The position numbers and the translations under genes are program-made. 40,805 bases of DNA, from the NCBI GenBank assembly GCA_025356275.1, contig JANXUK010000115.1, positions 1 through 40,805 of the forward strand, in the 5' to 3' direction. The notes under the pieces were generated by a model, which was not told the DNA's origin, ran no database searches, and saw only the letters and a program-made list of their open reading frames with translations. Shown piece by piece: positions 34,575 through 40,805 of this stretch (within the stretch, counting starts at the first letter, position 1; each line of letters starts with the position of its first letter). This DNA comes from Sphingomonadales bacterium. GTDB lineage: Bacteria; Pseudomonadota; Alphaproteobacteria; Sphingomonadales; Sphingomonadaceae.

Positions 34575-34618
34575 TGCATGACCATCATTGACGATGTGGG
34601 CCGGTAAAGGGGCAGAGA

Positions 34619-35203
34619 ATGGACATGGGGAAAAAGGCGAACACTGCGAATCCCGACCCCGGCGAGTTATCCGGGGGTACGCCGGCACGTGCCAGCAGGA
34701 AGAAGGCCGCCACGGCCAAGGCATCGCTCGATATCCCGCCCGAGGATGCCCATGTCTCGCTGTCGCTGCTGAAATATTTCTACTGGATCGAACTCGGCAT
34801 CCGCAGCTACCTGCGATCACGCAACAATGTGGAATTCTCGCGCGGCGAAGGGCTGGTCATCGCCAGCCTGATGCTCGGCTACAGCCGACCGTCGGATATT
34901 GCGCGGCAACTCGGCGTCAGCCGCCAAGCCACCCATGTCACGATCCAGCAGATGAAGAAAAAGGGTATCGTCGATCTCTCGCCCGATCCGGACGACGGCA
35001 GGATCAAGCAGGTGGTGCTGACGCCGCTCGCCAAGAAGATGAATGACGACGGCACGGTGGCCATGAATCTGATCTGGCAGGAACTGGGTCGTCGCCTAGG
35101 CAAGGCGGATCTGGTGCGGACGGCGCGGGTCCTGACGAAGGACTGGGGTCCCCCAGTGGTGTTCGATGGTGACGATCAGATGGGCGACCCGTCCGAACAA
35201 TAA
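34619..35203 (+). CDS. MarR-family transcriptional regulator
   Basis: A 194-residue MarR protein. The first 45 residues are a basic, disordered-looking tail (KKANTANPDP, ASRKKAATAKAS). The winged helix-turn-helix follows: RPSDIARQLGVSRQATHVTIQQMKKKGIV, with the wing DLSPDPDDGRIKQVVLT. It binds DNA as a dimer, usually at short palindromes, and is normally released by a small ligand such as an aryl- or acyl-CoA. It is inside operon D, between the SDR and the MaoC gene, and is the best candidate to bind the six YRTCAA-N6-TTGACR sites. No full site precedes its own start, so it would be autoregulated through operator D. Confidence 0.92.
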   Translation: MDMGKKANTANPDPGELSGGTPARASRKKAATAKASLDIPPEDAHVSLSLLKYFYWIELGIRSYLRSRNNVEFSRGEGLVIASLMLGYSRPSDIARQLGVSRQATHVTIQQMKKKGIVDLSPDPDDGRIKQVVLTPLAKKMNDDGTVAMNLIWQELGRRLGKADLVRTARVLTKDWGPPVVFDGDDQMGDPSEQ

Positions 35204-35218
35204 TGACGGAGAATGGCG

Positions 35219-36070
35219 GTGATACCATATGCGGAACTGCTGAAGATCCGCAGCGCAGCCGGTGTCTTCAACTGGAGCGAACGCGATGCGATGCTCTATG
35301 CTCTGGCCACGGGCGTTGGACAGGATCCTCTCGATGCCGCTCAACTGCGGTTCGTCTACGAAAAGGATCTGAAGGTCATGCCGTCGTTCGCGACCGTGGC
35401 GGCATGGGGGTGCAATCCGTCCCTAGCGGAAGCGGGCATCAACTACACGCATGTCGTCCATGCCGAACAGGGCGTGACCTTCCATGCGCCGCTCCCGCCC
35501 GCCGCACAGGTGCGGGCAGAAGGCGGGGTGACTGGCGCGATCGACAAGGGTGACAAGGGCGCCCTGATCTTCGGAGAAACCACGCTTGTCGATGTGACGA
35601 GCGGCATTAGGTACGCGACCCTGGCTACCACATGGATGGCGCGTGCAGATGGCCATTTCGGCGGCCCGAAAACGCCCGCGCCAGCGCCCCATCCGATGCC
35701 GGATCGCGTGCCCGACCGGATCATCGATTATACGACCCGGCCCGACCAGGCTCTGCTGTACCGCCTGCTCGGCGACCGCAATCCGCTGCATGCCGATCCC
35801 AAGGCCGCGCAGGCGGCGGGGTTCAGCCGTCCGATCCTGCATGGTCTTTGTACCTATGGCATCACCTGCCGGGCAGTGCTGGAGATTTGGGGAGATCTCG
35901 ATCCGGCGCGGATGGCCAGCCACTCGCTGCGCTTTTCGGCGCCGGTGCTGCCGGGGGAGACGATCACAATCAGCTTCTGGCGCGAACCGCACGGCATATC
36001 GTTCGAGGCGCATGTGACCAACCGTGGCGTCGCGGTCGTCCGAAATGGCAGAAGCGTCCTCCACATGTGA
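35219..36070 (+). CDS. MaoC-like enoyl-CoA hydratase 2 (double hot-dog)
   Basis: A protein of about 283 residues with the two hot-dog domains of eukaryotic-type hydratase 2. The N-terminal domain lacks catalytic residues. The C-terminal one holds the hydratase-2 motif YRLLGDRNPLHADP (D188 and H193, numbering from 35213) then GFSRPILHGLCTYG. It hydrates trans-2-enoyl-CoA to the (3R)-hydroxy ester, the partner reaction of the MFE-2-like SDR at 33663. Start choice: GTG at 35219 has GGAG 7 bases upstream; the ATG at 35213 is only 1 base from that site, so I prefer the GTG. Last gene of operon D; operator E follows. Confidence 0.91.
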   Translation: MIPYAELLKIRSAAGVFNWSERDAMLYALATGVGQDPLDAAQLRFVYEKDLKVMPSFATVAAWGCNPSLAEAGINYTHVVHAEQGVTFHAPLPPAAQVRAEGGVTGAIDKGDKGALIFGETTLVDVTSGIRYATLATTWMARADGHFGGPKTPAPAPHPMPDRVPDRIIDYTTRPDQALLYRLLGDRNPLHADPKAAQAAGFSRPILHGLCTYGITCRAVLEIWGDLDPARMASHSLRFSAPVLPGETITISFWREPHGISFEAHVTNRGVAVVRNGRSVLHM

Positions 36071-36109
36071 GAGATTTGCGCGCAGGGGCCCTCGGATCGA
36101 TTTAATTCT

Positions 36110-36127
36110 TGTCAATTAAGATTGACG
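36110..36127. promoter_or_regulatory. Palindromic operator, copy E (before the transporter)
   Basis: TGTCAA, TTAAGA, TTGACG: the same arms and spacing as copy D. It lies in the 180-bp gap between the MaoC gene and the MFS transporter, 125 bp from the transporter start. The left arm extends to TTGTCA, with AATGAT 18 bp downstream as a possible -10. Confidence 0.7.
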
Positions 36128-36196
36128 AGTGCAATGATACCCATGGGCCATGAAGCCCGGCCCGGCTTGTTGTCAGGGCCATGCGGGGAGGATCTG

Positions 36197-36259
36197 ATGC
36201 GTCTGATCGAGGACATCCTCGGGCTGTGCCTGAACCGCGGGGCATCCGATCGTGACTGA
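36197..36259 (+). CDS. Possible 20-residue leader ORF overlapping the transporter start
   Basis: ATG at 36197 preceded by GGGGAGG with 6-bp spacing, a far better site than that of the transporter. It reads MRLIEDILGLCLNRGASDRD and stops at 36257-36259, overlapping the transporter GTG (36252) by 8 bp. Such an arrangement would feed ribosomes into the transporter start. It may be a true small leader peptide or the worn end of a lost gene. No family is recognised. Confidence 0.4.
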   Translation: MRLIEDILGLCLNRGASDRD

Positions 36260-37685
36260 GGCCTCCCTCGACCCGGGACCGCACAGGCTGAGCCGCGGCG
36301 CGATCGCATGGTCGATATTCGAAGGGGGGCGCAACCCGTATATAGTCCTCGTCGTCATCTACATCTTCATGCCCTATGTCGCCTCGATCATGGTCGGCGA
36401 TCCCGTCAGGGGCCAGCAGATGATCGCGAGCTGGAATCAGTATTTCGGCTGGGTCGTGCTGCTGACGGGGCCGTTGCTGGGCGCGTCGGTCGACAAGTTG
36501 GGGCCGCGCAAGGGCCTGCTCGGCCTGATCATCGCCGTGATGGTACCGATGATCGTCGCCTTGTGGTGGGCCCGCGCCGACGGCAGCGGCCTGTCCGTCA
36601 GCATGACCATGTTCCTCGGGCTCGCGGTGCTCGTGCTGTTTTCCTATACCGAGGTCCTGCACAATTCGCTGCTGGTGCGGGCGGCGGGATTGCGGAATGC
36701 GCATCGCGCCTCCGGCCTGGGGCTGCTGCTCGGCAATATCCTCTCGGTCGTGGCGCTCGCCGCCTGTGCGTGGGCCTTCGCGCTTCCCGGCAAGGTGGAC
36801 TGGGCGTGGGTACTCGCGCGTCCGCTGTTCGGCCTGGATGCGGCTGCGCACGAACCCGAACGGATCGTGCCAGTCGTCGCCGCGATCCTGCTCGCTTTGG
36901 GTACGGTGCCGCTCATGCTGTTCACCCCCGATGCGCCGCGGACCGGCATAAAGCTCCGCCGCGTCCTGTCCGAAGCGGTCGGCGAGATCGGCGGCATGAT
37001 CCGCACCGTGCGGCAGCATAAGGATGCCGTCATATTCCTCGCCGCCCGCATGTTCTTCGTCGACGGCATGGGCGCTTTCCTGATCTATTCGGGCATCTAC
37101 GCAATGGGCGTGATGCGATGGGACGTGCTTGAAATGTTCGGCTACGGCCTGCTGCTCAGCCTGTCCGGTGCGCTGGGCGGCGTGATCGGGCCGTGGTTCG
37201 ACACGGTGCTGGGGCCGCGAAGGGCGCTCCAGGCCGAAATCTTCATCGTCGCGATCGGCGTGCTGGCCTTGCTGGGTATGTCGCAGGACATGATCGCCTA
37301 TGTCTGGCCCTATCCGCTGCCGCACGCTGCGATCTGGAGCGGTCCGGTCTTCTCCTCCTGGCCCGACATGGTGTTCATCATGATCGGCTGCGTGACCAAC
37401 ATCTTCGTCTGCGCCCATTTCGCGTCCAGCCGGACGATGCTGACACGGATCACGCCGCCGGAGCAGGCGGGCGCCTTCTTCGGCGTCTATGCGCTGGCCG
37501 GCGTGGCGACGAGCTGGCTTGCGCCTGTGCTGGTGCATGCGGGAACGCAGATCACGCAAAACCAGAAAGGGGGTTTTGCGGCCATCATCCTGCTTCTCGT
37601 CCCCGGCTTCATCGGCCTGTTCTTCGTGCGAGGCGGCCAACGGCGTGCGGATGATGACAGAGCGGGCGCTCAGGAGGTTTTATGA
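36252..37685 (+). CDS. MFS transporter, Atg22/UMF1-like
   Basis: A 477-residue inner-membrane permease with about 12 hydrophobic segments. The start region GAIAWSIFEGGRNPYIVLV, followed by GPLLGASVDKLGPRKGLL as the loop-2/3 signature, resembles the UMF1/Atg22-like branch of the major facilitator superfamily ('WA.YDFANSAY'-type starts). It is likely the cytoplasmic-membrane uptake or efflux step for the substrate or an intermediate. The start is GTG at 36252, overlapping the small leader ORF. It lies downstream of operator E. It overlaps the next gene, a truncated SDR, by 4 bp. Confidence 0.87.
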   Translation: MTEASLDPGPHRLSRGAIAWSIFEGGRNPYIVLVVIYIFMPYVASIMVGDPVRGQQMIASWNQYFGWVVLLTGPLLGASVDKLGPRKGLLGLIIAVMVPMIVALWWARADGSGLSVSMTMFLGLAVLVLFSYTEVLHNSLLVRAAGLRNAHRASGLGLLLGNILSVVALAACAWAFALPGKVDWAWVLARPLFGLDAAAHEPERIVPVVAAILLALGTVPLMLFTPDAPRTGIKLRRVLSEAVGEIGGMIRTVRQHKDAVIFLAARMFFVDGMGAFLIYSGIYAMGVMRWDVLEMFGYGLLLSLSGALGGVIGPWFDTVLGPRRALQAEIFIVAIGVLALLGMSQDMIAYVWPYPLPHAAIWSGPVFSSWPDMVFIMIGCVTNIFVCAHFASSRTMLTRITPPEQAGAFFGVYALAGVATSWLAPVLVHAGTQITQNQKGGFAAIILLLVPGFIGLFFVRGGQRRADDDRAGAQEVL

Positions 37686-38026
37686 ACGGTTCAAACCGAT
37701 TTTCGAACAAGGCTGCACTGGTCACGGGCGCGGCGTGCGGACAGGGCGAAGAGCATGTCTGGCAACTCGTCGCACAGGGCGCGCGCGTCATATTCACCGA
37801 TATCCTCGAGGATCAGGGCAGGGACATGGCCGCAGAATCGGGCGATGCCGCTTTGTTTCTGGTCCATGATGTTGCCGATGCCGAGGGCTGGGTCCGCGTC
37901 ATGGCCGCTGCGCAGGACTTTGCCGGCGGCCTCGATTATCCGGTCAACAATGCCGCCGTGGCGCGGTTCGGGCCGCTGGCCGATACGGATGTGGCGGCGT
38001 TCGTGCTGCACCAGCAGAGGGCATAG
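37682..38026 (+). pseudogene. SDR-family dehydrogenase, truncated after about 108 residues
   Basis: The first 108 residues read as a normal SDR: the NAD loop in ALVTGAACGQGEEHV, an acidic FTDILEDQG (NAD) and LDYPVNNAAVARFG. It then runs into unrelated sequence after VLHQQR and stops at 38024-38026. A classical SDR needs the Ser/Tyr/Lys centre about 40-60 residues later, so the product cannot be active. The break at about 38020 marks the edge of the catabolic cluster. Good AGGAGG before the ATG shows it was the second gene of the transporter operon. Confidence 0.85.
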
Positions 38027-38087
38027 CGTGGATGGTACGCCAGACAACGCTAAGGGAGAACAATTAGGGAACTCTGGGGTGAGGCGA

Positions 38088-38303
38088 TTACCACCGGAAT
38101 TCGACGAGGCCTAGTTCCTCCCACATCCATGTAAAATCATAGCTCGCCATTGGATCGTTAGCGCCGGATTTTGCCGCTCCGTTCTCTATATATTTGAGCC
38201 ACTCTGCCACTTTCATCTTGCCCGCTTTTGTGCGGGCCAAGGCGCGCGGGGTCTTGTCGCCAAGGGCCGGGACCGGCGCATTGAGCGTCTTCGTATATGC
38301 CGA
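38088..38303 (-). pseudogene. C-terminal fragment of an unidentified minus-strand gene
   Basis: Reading the minus strand upward from the TAA at 38088-38090, an open frame gives 71 residues, including LNAPVPALGDKTPRALARTK, VAEWLKYIENG and YDFTWMWEELGLVEF. The 'PALGDKTPR...RTKAGKxKVAEWL' pattern is a conserved C-terminal element I recall from several uncharacterised bacterial proteins (for example pRiA4b ORF-3 relatives), so it is likely genuine coding sequence. A stop codon and the terminase frame lie immediately beyond it, so the body of the gene is lost. Confidence 0.5.
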
Positions 38304-38310
38304 AGCCCCC

Positions 38311-38866
38311 GAGCGTCACCAATTCCTGAAGGTGGTTCAAAGCTGGGACACGGGCATGACCGCCGCGCTCACCAGCGATTTTTCAGTTTGCACTACTTGG
38401 GGGTTCGAGTGGGAGCAATGCAAATGGTACCTGCTCGATGTGTATCGCGAACGTCTGGATTTTCCGGACCTCAAGCGCGCAGTAATCCGACTCCAGCGCC
38501 GCTGGCAAGCAGATGCAGTGCTCATCGAGGATGCCGGTAGTGGCAAGTCCCTTTGGCAGGAGTTTCGGACATCGGGGCCGCTGCGGCCAATCATGATCCG
38601 CCCAGTTTCATCAAAGGAGGACCGGTTCAACGGGTGCCTCGCCGAGGTCGAAGCCGGGCACCTGCTGCTGCCTGTCGATGCCCCGTGGCTTGCGGGCGTT
38701 CCGGTCGGCATTAAAGGCGTTCCCCAGTGGGCGGTATGATGACCAGGCCGACAGTTTCAGTCAGTTCGTCATTTATCAGCTGGGCCATTGGAAATGGGTC
38801 GTGACGAGATATACCAAGGGTAGGCGGCCGCAGAGCCTCGTCCGTAATCGGAAGCGGCCATGGTAG
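38311..38866 (+). pseudogene. Phage terminase large subunit, C-terminal nuclease part, frameshifted
   Basis: From 38311 a plus-strand frame reads RHQFLKVVQSWDTG, then WEQCKWYLLDVYRERLDFPD and ADAVLIEDAGSGKSLWQEF, ending in DAPWLAG. These are hallmarks of the RNase-H-like nuclease domain of TerL-type terminases ('SWDTA', 'IEDAASG'). The ATPase domain is missing. Near 38692-38698 the reading frame shifts by one base; the next frame continues with FRSALKAFPSGRYDDQADS and runs to 38866, restoring the conserved 'GRYDDQxDS' end. It is therefore a doubly broken prophage remnant. It abuts the fragment at 38088-38303. Confidence 0.8.
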
Positions 38867-38930
38867 ATGCGGACCATCGAAAACCAATCTCTATCAATCG
38901 GTAACGGCAGGACCGTTGCGCGACTTCCCG

Positions 38931-40364
38931 TCACGCCTGCCAGAAGGCAGCCTTGCGGCCATGGCGCTGGCACAGATCCGTGACCCAGGCGTCATGGTCG
39001 GCATGGCCGTGCCAGTCCTCGATCCGCTTGGCGAGGTACTCGCAGGTCTTGAGGTGCCGGGCCGCATGGCCGTAGCGTTTGACCCGTGCCTTTTCGAGCG
39101 CGAAGCCGATCATGGCGCGCAGCATCAGAGTCGCGGCGAGCGGATGGCGCTGTTCCATGGCGTCGGCAGCAGGAGTGAGCAACCAGTAGTGGTCGCCATC
39201 GAGTTCGCCGTGTCGCTCGAAAACGTGCGCGGCGGCGGCATCGAGCGCAGGCCAATTGACCAGGAACCCTAGCCCCTGATGAAAACCGCCATAGCCCCGC
39301 GCATCGGCGATGGCGCGGGTTTCGGCCTCCTCGTCCTCGAAATCGGGCAAGCGCTTCAGGAAAGTGCGAAGATAATCGGCGTTGAGATCGCGCGCGAAGA
39401 TCGACCAGCGCGCGGCCTGCGCATCATCCAATCGCCCAAGCGCTTCGAGCACCTCGATCCGCACCCGCTCAAAATCGGGCCAGGAACGGCCCGCAGCATG
39501 CGTTTTCTCCGCCCGCTCGATCGCGGCCATGGCCTCTTCCGCGCGACCGACCGCAAGCAGGCGCTGTGCGATGTCCGCCGCGATGGCGGGGTTGCCCTGT
39601 TCCTCGGGCGTGAAGCGCGCAGCATAACCGTCGACATCGCCCAGGGCGTCGGCGATCTCGGTCAAGGCGGAACGGATCAACCGGGCCTGTCGTTCAGCGG
39701 CAAAGTCATCCTCGTGAATCGCTCCTCGTGAACTGTACGCGACAACCCGGCGGTGCCCGTCCACCGGCTTTGCTGGCGGCAATTTCGCCAGTGCCTCGAA
39801 TTTTGCCTTCAACAGCGTAAGGCCGTCGCGGCCCAGGGCTTCCGCCATTTCTTCGATCAAACCATCGAACTGGGCGTAGTCATTGGCGCAGACGCTGGTG
39901 AAGACCCGGTCGGCGAGTTTGTCGGCGGACAGCTTGGCGGATTTAGCAACCTCTCCCAGATTTTCGAGAGCCTCGTCCATGATATCGCCAACCGTGCCGT
40001 TGCTGTCGTCGCACCGCTCGTAAATCGACGGAGCCATTTCCAAGAAACGCCAGAGCAGATCCACCGCCTCGGCCGGCTGCGTCGGCGCCACATGTTTCAT
40101 GATCGCCACGCGCTGAGCCTCGATGTCCTTGGCGAAAGCGCGCGCCTTGTGCCAGTCGACGAAGCTCTTCGACTTAGCGATCGTCGCCAAGCGCTTGCGG
40201 ATCTCTGCCGCGGCACCATCGCCGCCGGCCTTGCCAGCCAGTTCCAGGCGCAGCTGCCGCTTGATCGCGGCATCGCCCTCGGCGAGACCCAACAATAGTT
40301 CGGCCAAGCGTTCGGTGCCCAGTGCGGCCAGATTCTTTGGGTTCAGGGTCTTGTCGGAAGCCAT
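38931..40364 (-). CDS. DUF6880 family protein
   Basis: A 477-residue soluble protein, almost entirely helical, with many short helical repeats reminiscent of TPR/SEL1 arrays (GNPAIAADIAQRLLAVGRAEEAMAAIERAE and similar). The N-terminal NLAALGTERLAELLLGLAEGD, the central VVDxxxxx-type helices and the C-terminal histidine-rich end (YGHAARHLKTCEYLAKRI, WHGHADHDAWVTDLCQRHGRK) match the DUF6880/zinc-finger-associated group common in Alphaproteobacteria; no function is established. No clear ribosome-binding site precedes the ATG at 40364. It lies downstream of an XRE regulator on the same strand (92-bp gap), so the two may form a small operon unrelated to the catabolic genes. Confidence 0.75.
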   Translation of the reverse strand: MASDKTLNPKNLAALGTERLAELLLGLAEGDAAIKRQLRLELAGKAGGDGAAAEIRKRLATIAKSKSFVDWHKARAFAKDIEAQRVAIMKHVAPTQPAEAVDLLWRFLEMAPSIYERCDDSNGTVGDIMDEALENLGEVAKSAKLSADKLADRVFTSVCANDYAQFDGLIEEMAEALGRDGLTLLKAKFEALAKLPPAKPVDGHRRVVAYSSRGAIHEDDFAAERQARLIRSALTEIADALGDVDGYAARFTPEEQGNPAIAADIAQRLLAVGRAEEAMAAIERAEKTHAAGRSWPDFERVRIEVLEALGRLDDAQAARWSIFARDLNADYLRTFLKRLPDFEDEEAETRAIADARGYGGFHQGLGFLVNWPALDAAAAHVFERHGELDGDHYWLLTPAADAMEQRHPLAATLMLRAMIGFALEKARVKRYGHAARHLKTCEYLAKRIEDWHGHADHDAWVTDLCQRHGRKAAFWQA

Positions 40365-40456
40365 GGTCGAGAGCGATTTCGTGGAGCGAACTGGTTGGAC
40401 GGGCCGTCGGATTCGTCAAATACACGAACCTCGAAGCTGCGGAACCCCTCGGTCGG

Positions 40457-40792
40457 TTATGTCAGCGCCTCAATTTGCCGCACGGCGATGCGCAACTGCT
40501 CGACGGTGAGATTGCGGCCCGTGGCGATGAGCTGCATTTCGAGCGAAGCGCGTTCACTTATCCGGCCATCTTCGGCTGGCGTTTCGACCAAGCCGGAAAG
40601 TGGACAGTTGGTAAGCTCAGCGATTTTGTCGAGGATGTCGAGTGGCGGCAGGCTACGCCCTCGCTCGATGTTCGAAACTGTCTCGACCGTGCGATCGATC
40701 CGTTCGGCCAATACGGCTTGGGTCAGGCCAGCTGCCCGGCGGGCGGCTTTGACCCGGGCTCCAATGATTGATTGTCCCGCCTTCGGTTTCAA
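40457..40792 (-). CDS. XRE-family helix-turn-helix regulator
   Basis: A 111-residue protein with an N-terminal Cro/cI-type helix-turn-helix: IGARVKAARRAAGLTQAVLAERI, then RTVETVSNIERGRSLPPLDILDKIA. The remaining 45 residues form helices (LEMQLIATGRNLTVEQLRIA). TTG at 40792 is the first start codon in the window with a G-rich GGGGG just upstream. The frame stays open to the window edge, so a longer form starting beyond 40805 cannot be excluded. It may control the DUF6880 gene downstream or be a phage/plasmid-type remnant regulator. Confidence 0.8.
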   Translation of the reverse strand: MKPKAGQSIIGARVKAARRAAGLTQAVLAERIDRTVETVSNIERGRSLPPLDILDKIAELTNCPLSGLVETPAEDGRISERASLEMQLIATGRNLTVEQLRIAVRQIEALT

Positions 40793-40805
40793 ACCCCCGG
40801 CTTTA

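Noticed and set aside
34576..34593. Possible seventh operator before the MarR gene
   Set aside because: Only the right half (TTGACG at 34588) is present; the expected left arm reads GCATGA and does not match.
1744..36070. Steroid or aromatic ring degradation cluster
   Set aside because: AMACR-like, MFE-2-like and IpdAB-fold relatives hint at steroid-type side-chain chemistry, but no 3-ketosteroid dehydrogenase, hydroxylase, ring-cleavage dioxygenase or P450 is present, so the substrate class cannot be assigned.
38194..38310. N-terminal extension of the terminase frame from a TTG at 38194
   Set aside because: The extension reads as random residues and lies antisense to a coherent minus-strand fragment; recognisable terminase sequence begins only at about 38311.
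1..40805. CRISPR arrays, tRNA and rRNA genes
   Set aside because: I saw no regularly spaced repeats and no tRNA- or rRNA-like sequence on either strand by eye.

Overview
The window looks like an accessory catabolic region of a sphingomonad-type alphaproteobacterium. The evidence is high GC, two TonB-dependent receptors of the 'EIIVTAQKR' type, alphaproteobacterial ribosome-binding sites, and dense operons of CoA-ester enzymes. I ran no database search. Family calls come from motifs and recalled family patterns, and the host lineage is an inference.

Layout. Positions 1-139 are the end of an IS5/IS903-type insertion sequence. A lone luciferase-like flavin monooxygenase follows (481-1677, +). 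A seven-gene minus-strand operon runs from 10975 down to 1744: TonB receptor, TetR regulator, metallo-beta-lactamase-fold hydrolase, acyl-CoA dehydrogenase, alpha-methylacyl-CoA racemase-like protein, acyl-CoA ligase and old-yellow-enzyme reductase. A kinase-like APH protein is divergent to it (11177-12214, +). A second seven-gene minus-strand operon runs from 20771 down to 12211: aldehyde dehydrogenase, ACAD10/11-like dehydrogenase, zinc alcohol dehydrogenase, APH-type kinase, acyl-CoA ligase, thiolase and SDR. Divergent from it is a plus-strand operon (21037-25370) of an acyl-CoA dehydrogenase and an acetoin-dehydrogenase-type E1alpha/E1beta/E2 set, closed by a strong hairpin. Next come a second TonB receptor (minus) and a divergent FadB/FadJ-like bifunctional enzyme. 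A plus-strand operon (30180-36070) then carries a CMD-like protein, a DUF1330 protein, a thiolase, a CoA-transferase-fold protein, an MFE-2-like SDR, a MarR regulator and a MaoC hydratase. An Atg22/UMF1-like MFS transporter follows. After about 38023 the cluster breaks into debris: a truncated SDR, a minus-strand gene fragment and a frameshifted phage terminase. The window ends with a DUF6880 gene and an XRE regulator.

How the parts may work together (inference). The genes provide outer- and inner-membrane uptake, alcohol-to-aldehyde-to-acid oxidation, CoA activation (two ligases), racemisation of a methyl branch, several acyl-CoA dehydrogenases, hydratases, dehydrogenases, two thiolases and a C-C-cleaving TPP/lipoyl complex. 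This fits degradation of a branched aliphatic or alicyclic (for example terpenoid-like) acid. No ring-hydroxylating dioxygenase, cytochrome P450 or 3-ketosteroid enzyme is present, so the substrate is not identified.

Two observations stand out. First, an 18-bp palindrome, YRTCAA-N6-TTGACR, occurs six times and only in front of operons, at 393, 20866, 27860, 27885, 30099 and 36110. This suggests one regulon, most simply under the MarR protein encoded inside it. Second, APH-type kinases are paired with ACAD10/11-type dehydrogenases. In mammals (ACAD10/ACAD11) and in Pseudomonas levulinate catabolism (LvaA/LvaC), such pairs remove a 4-hydroxyl from acyl-CoAs through a 4-phospho intermediate. With the lactonase-like hydrolase and the CoA ligases, this points to a gamma-hydroxy-acid or lactone branch.
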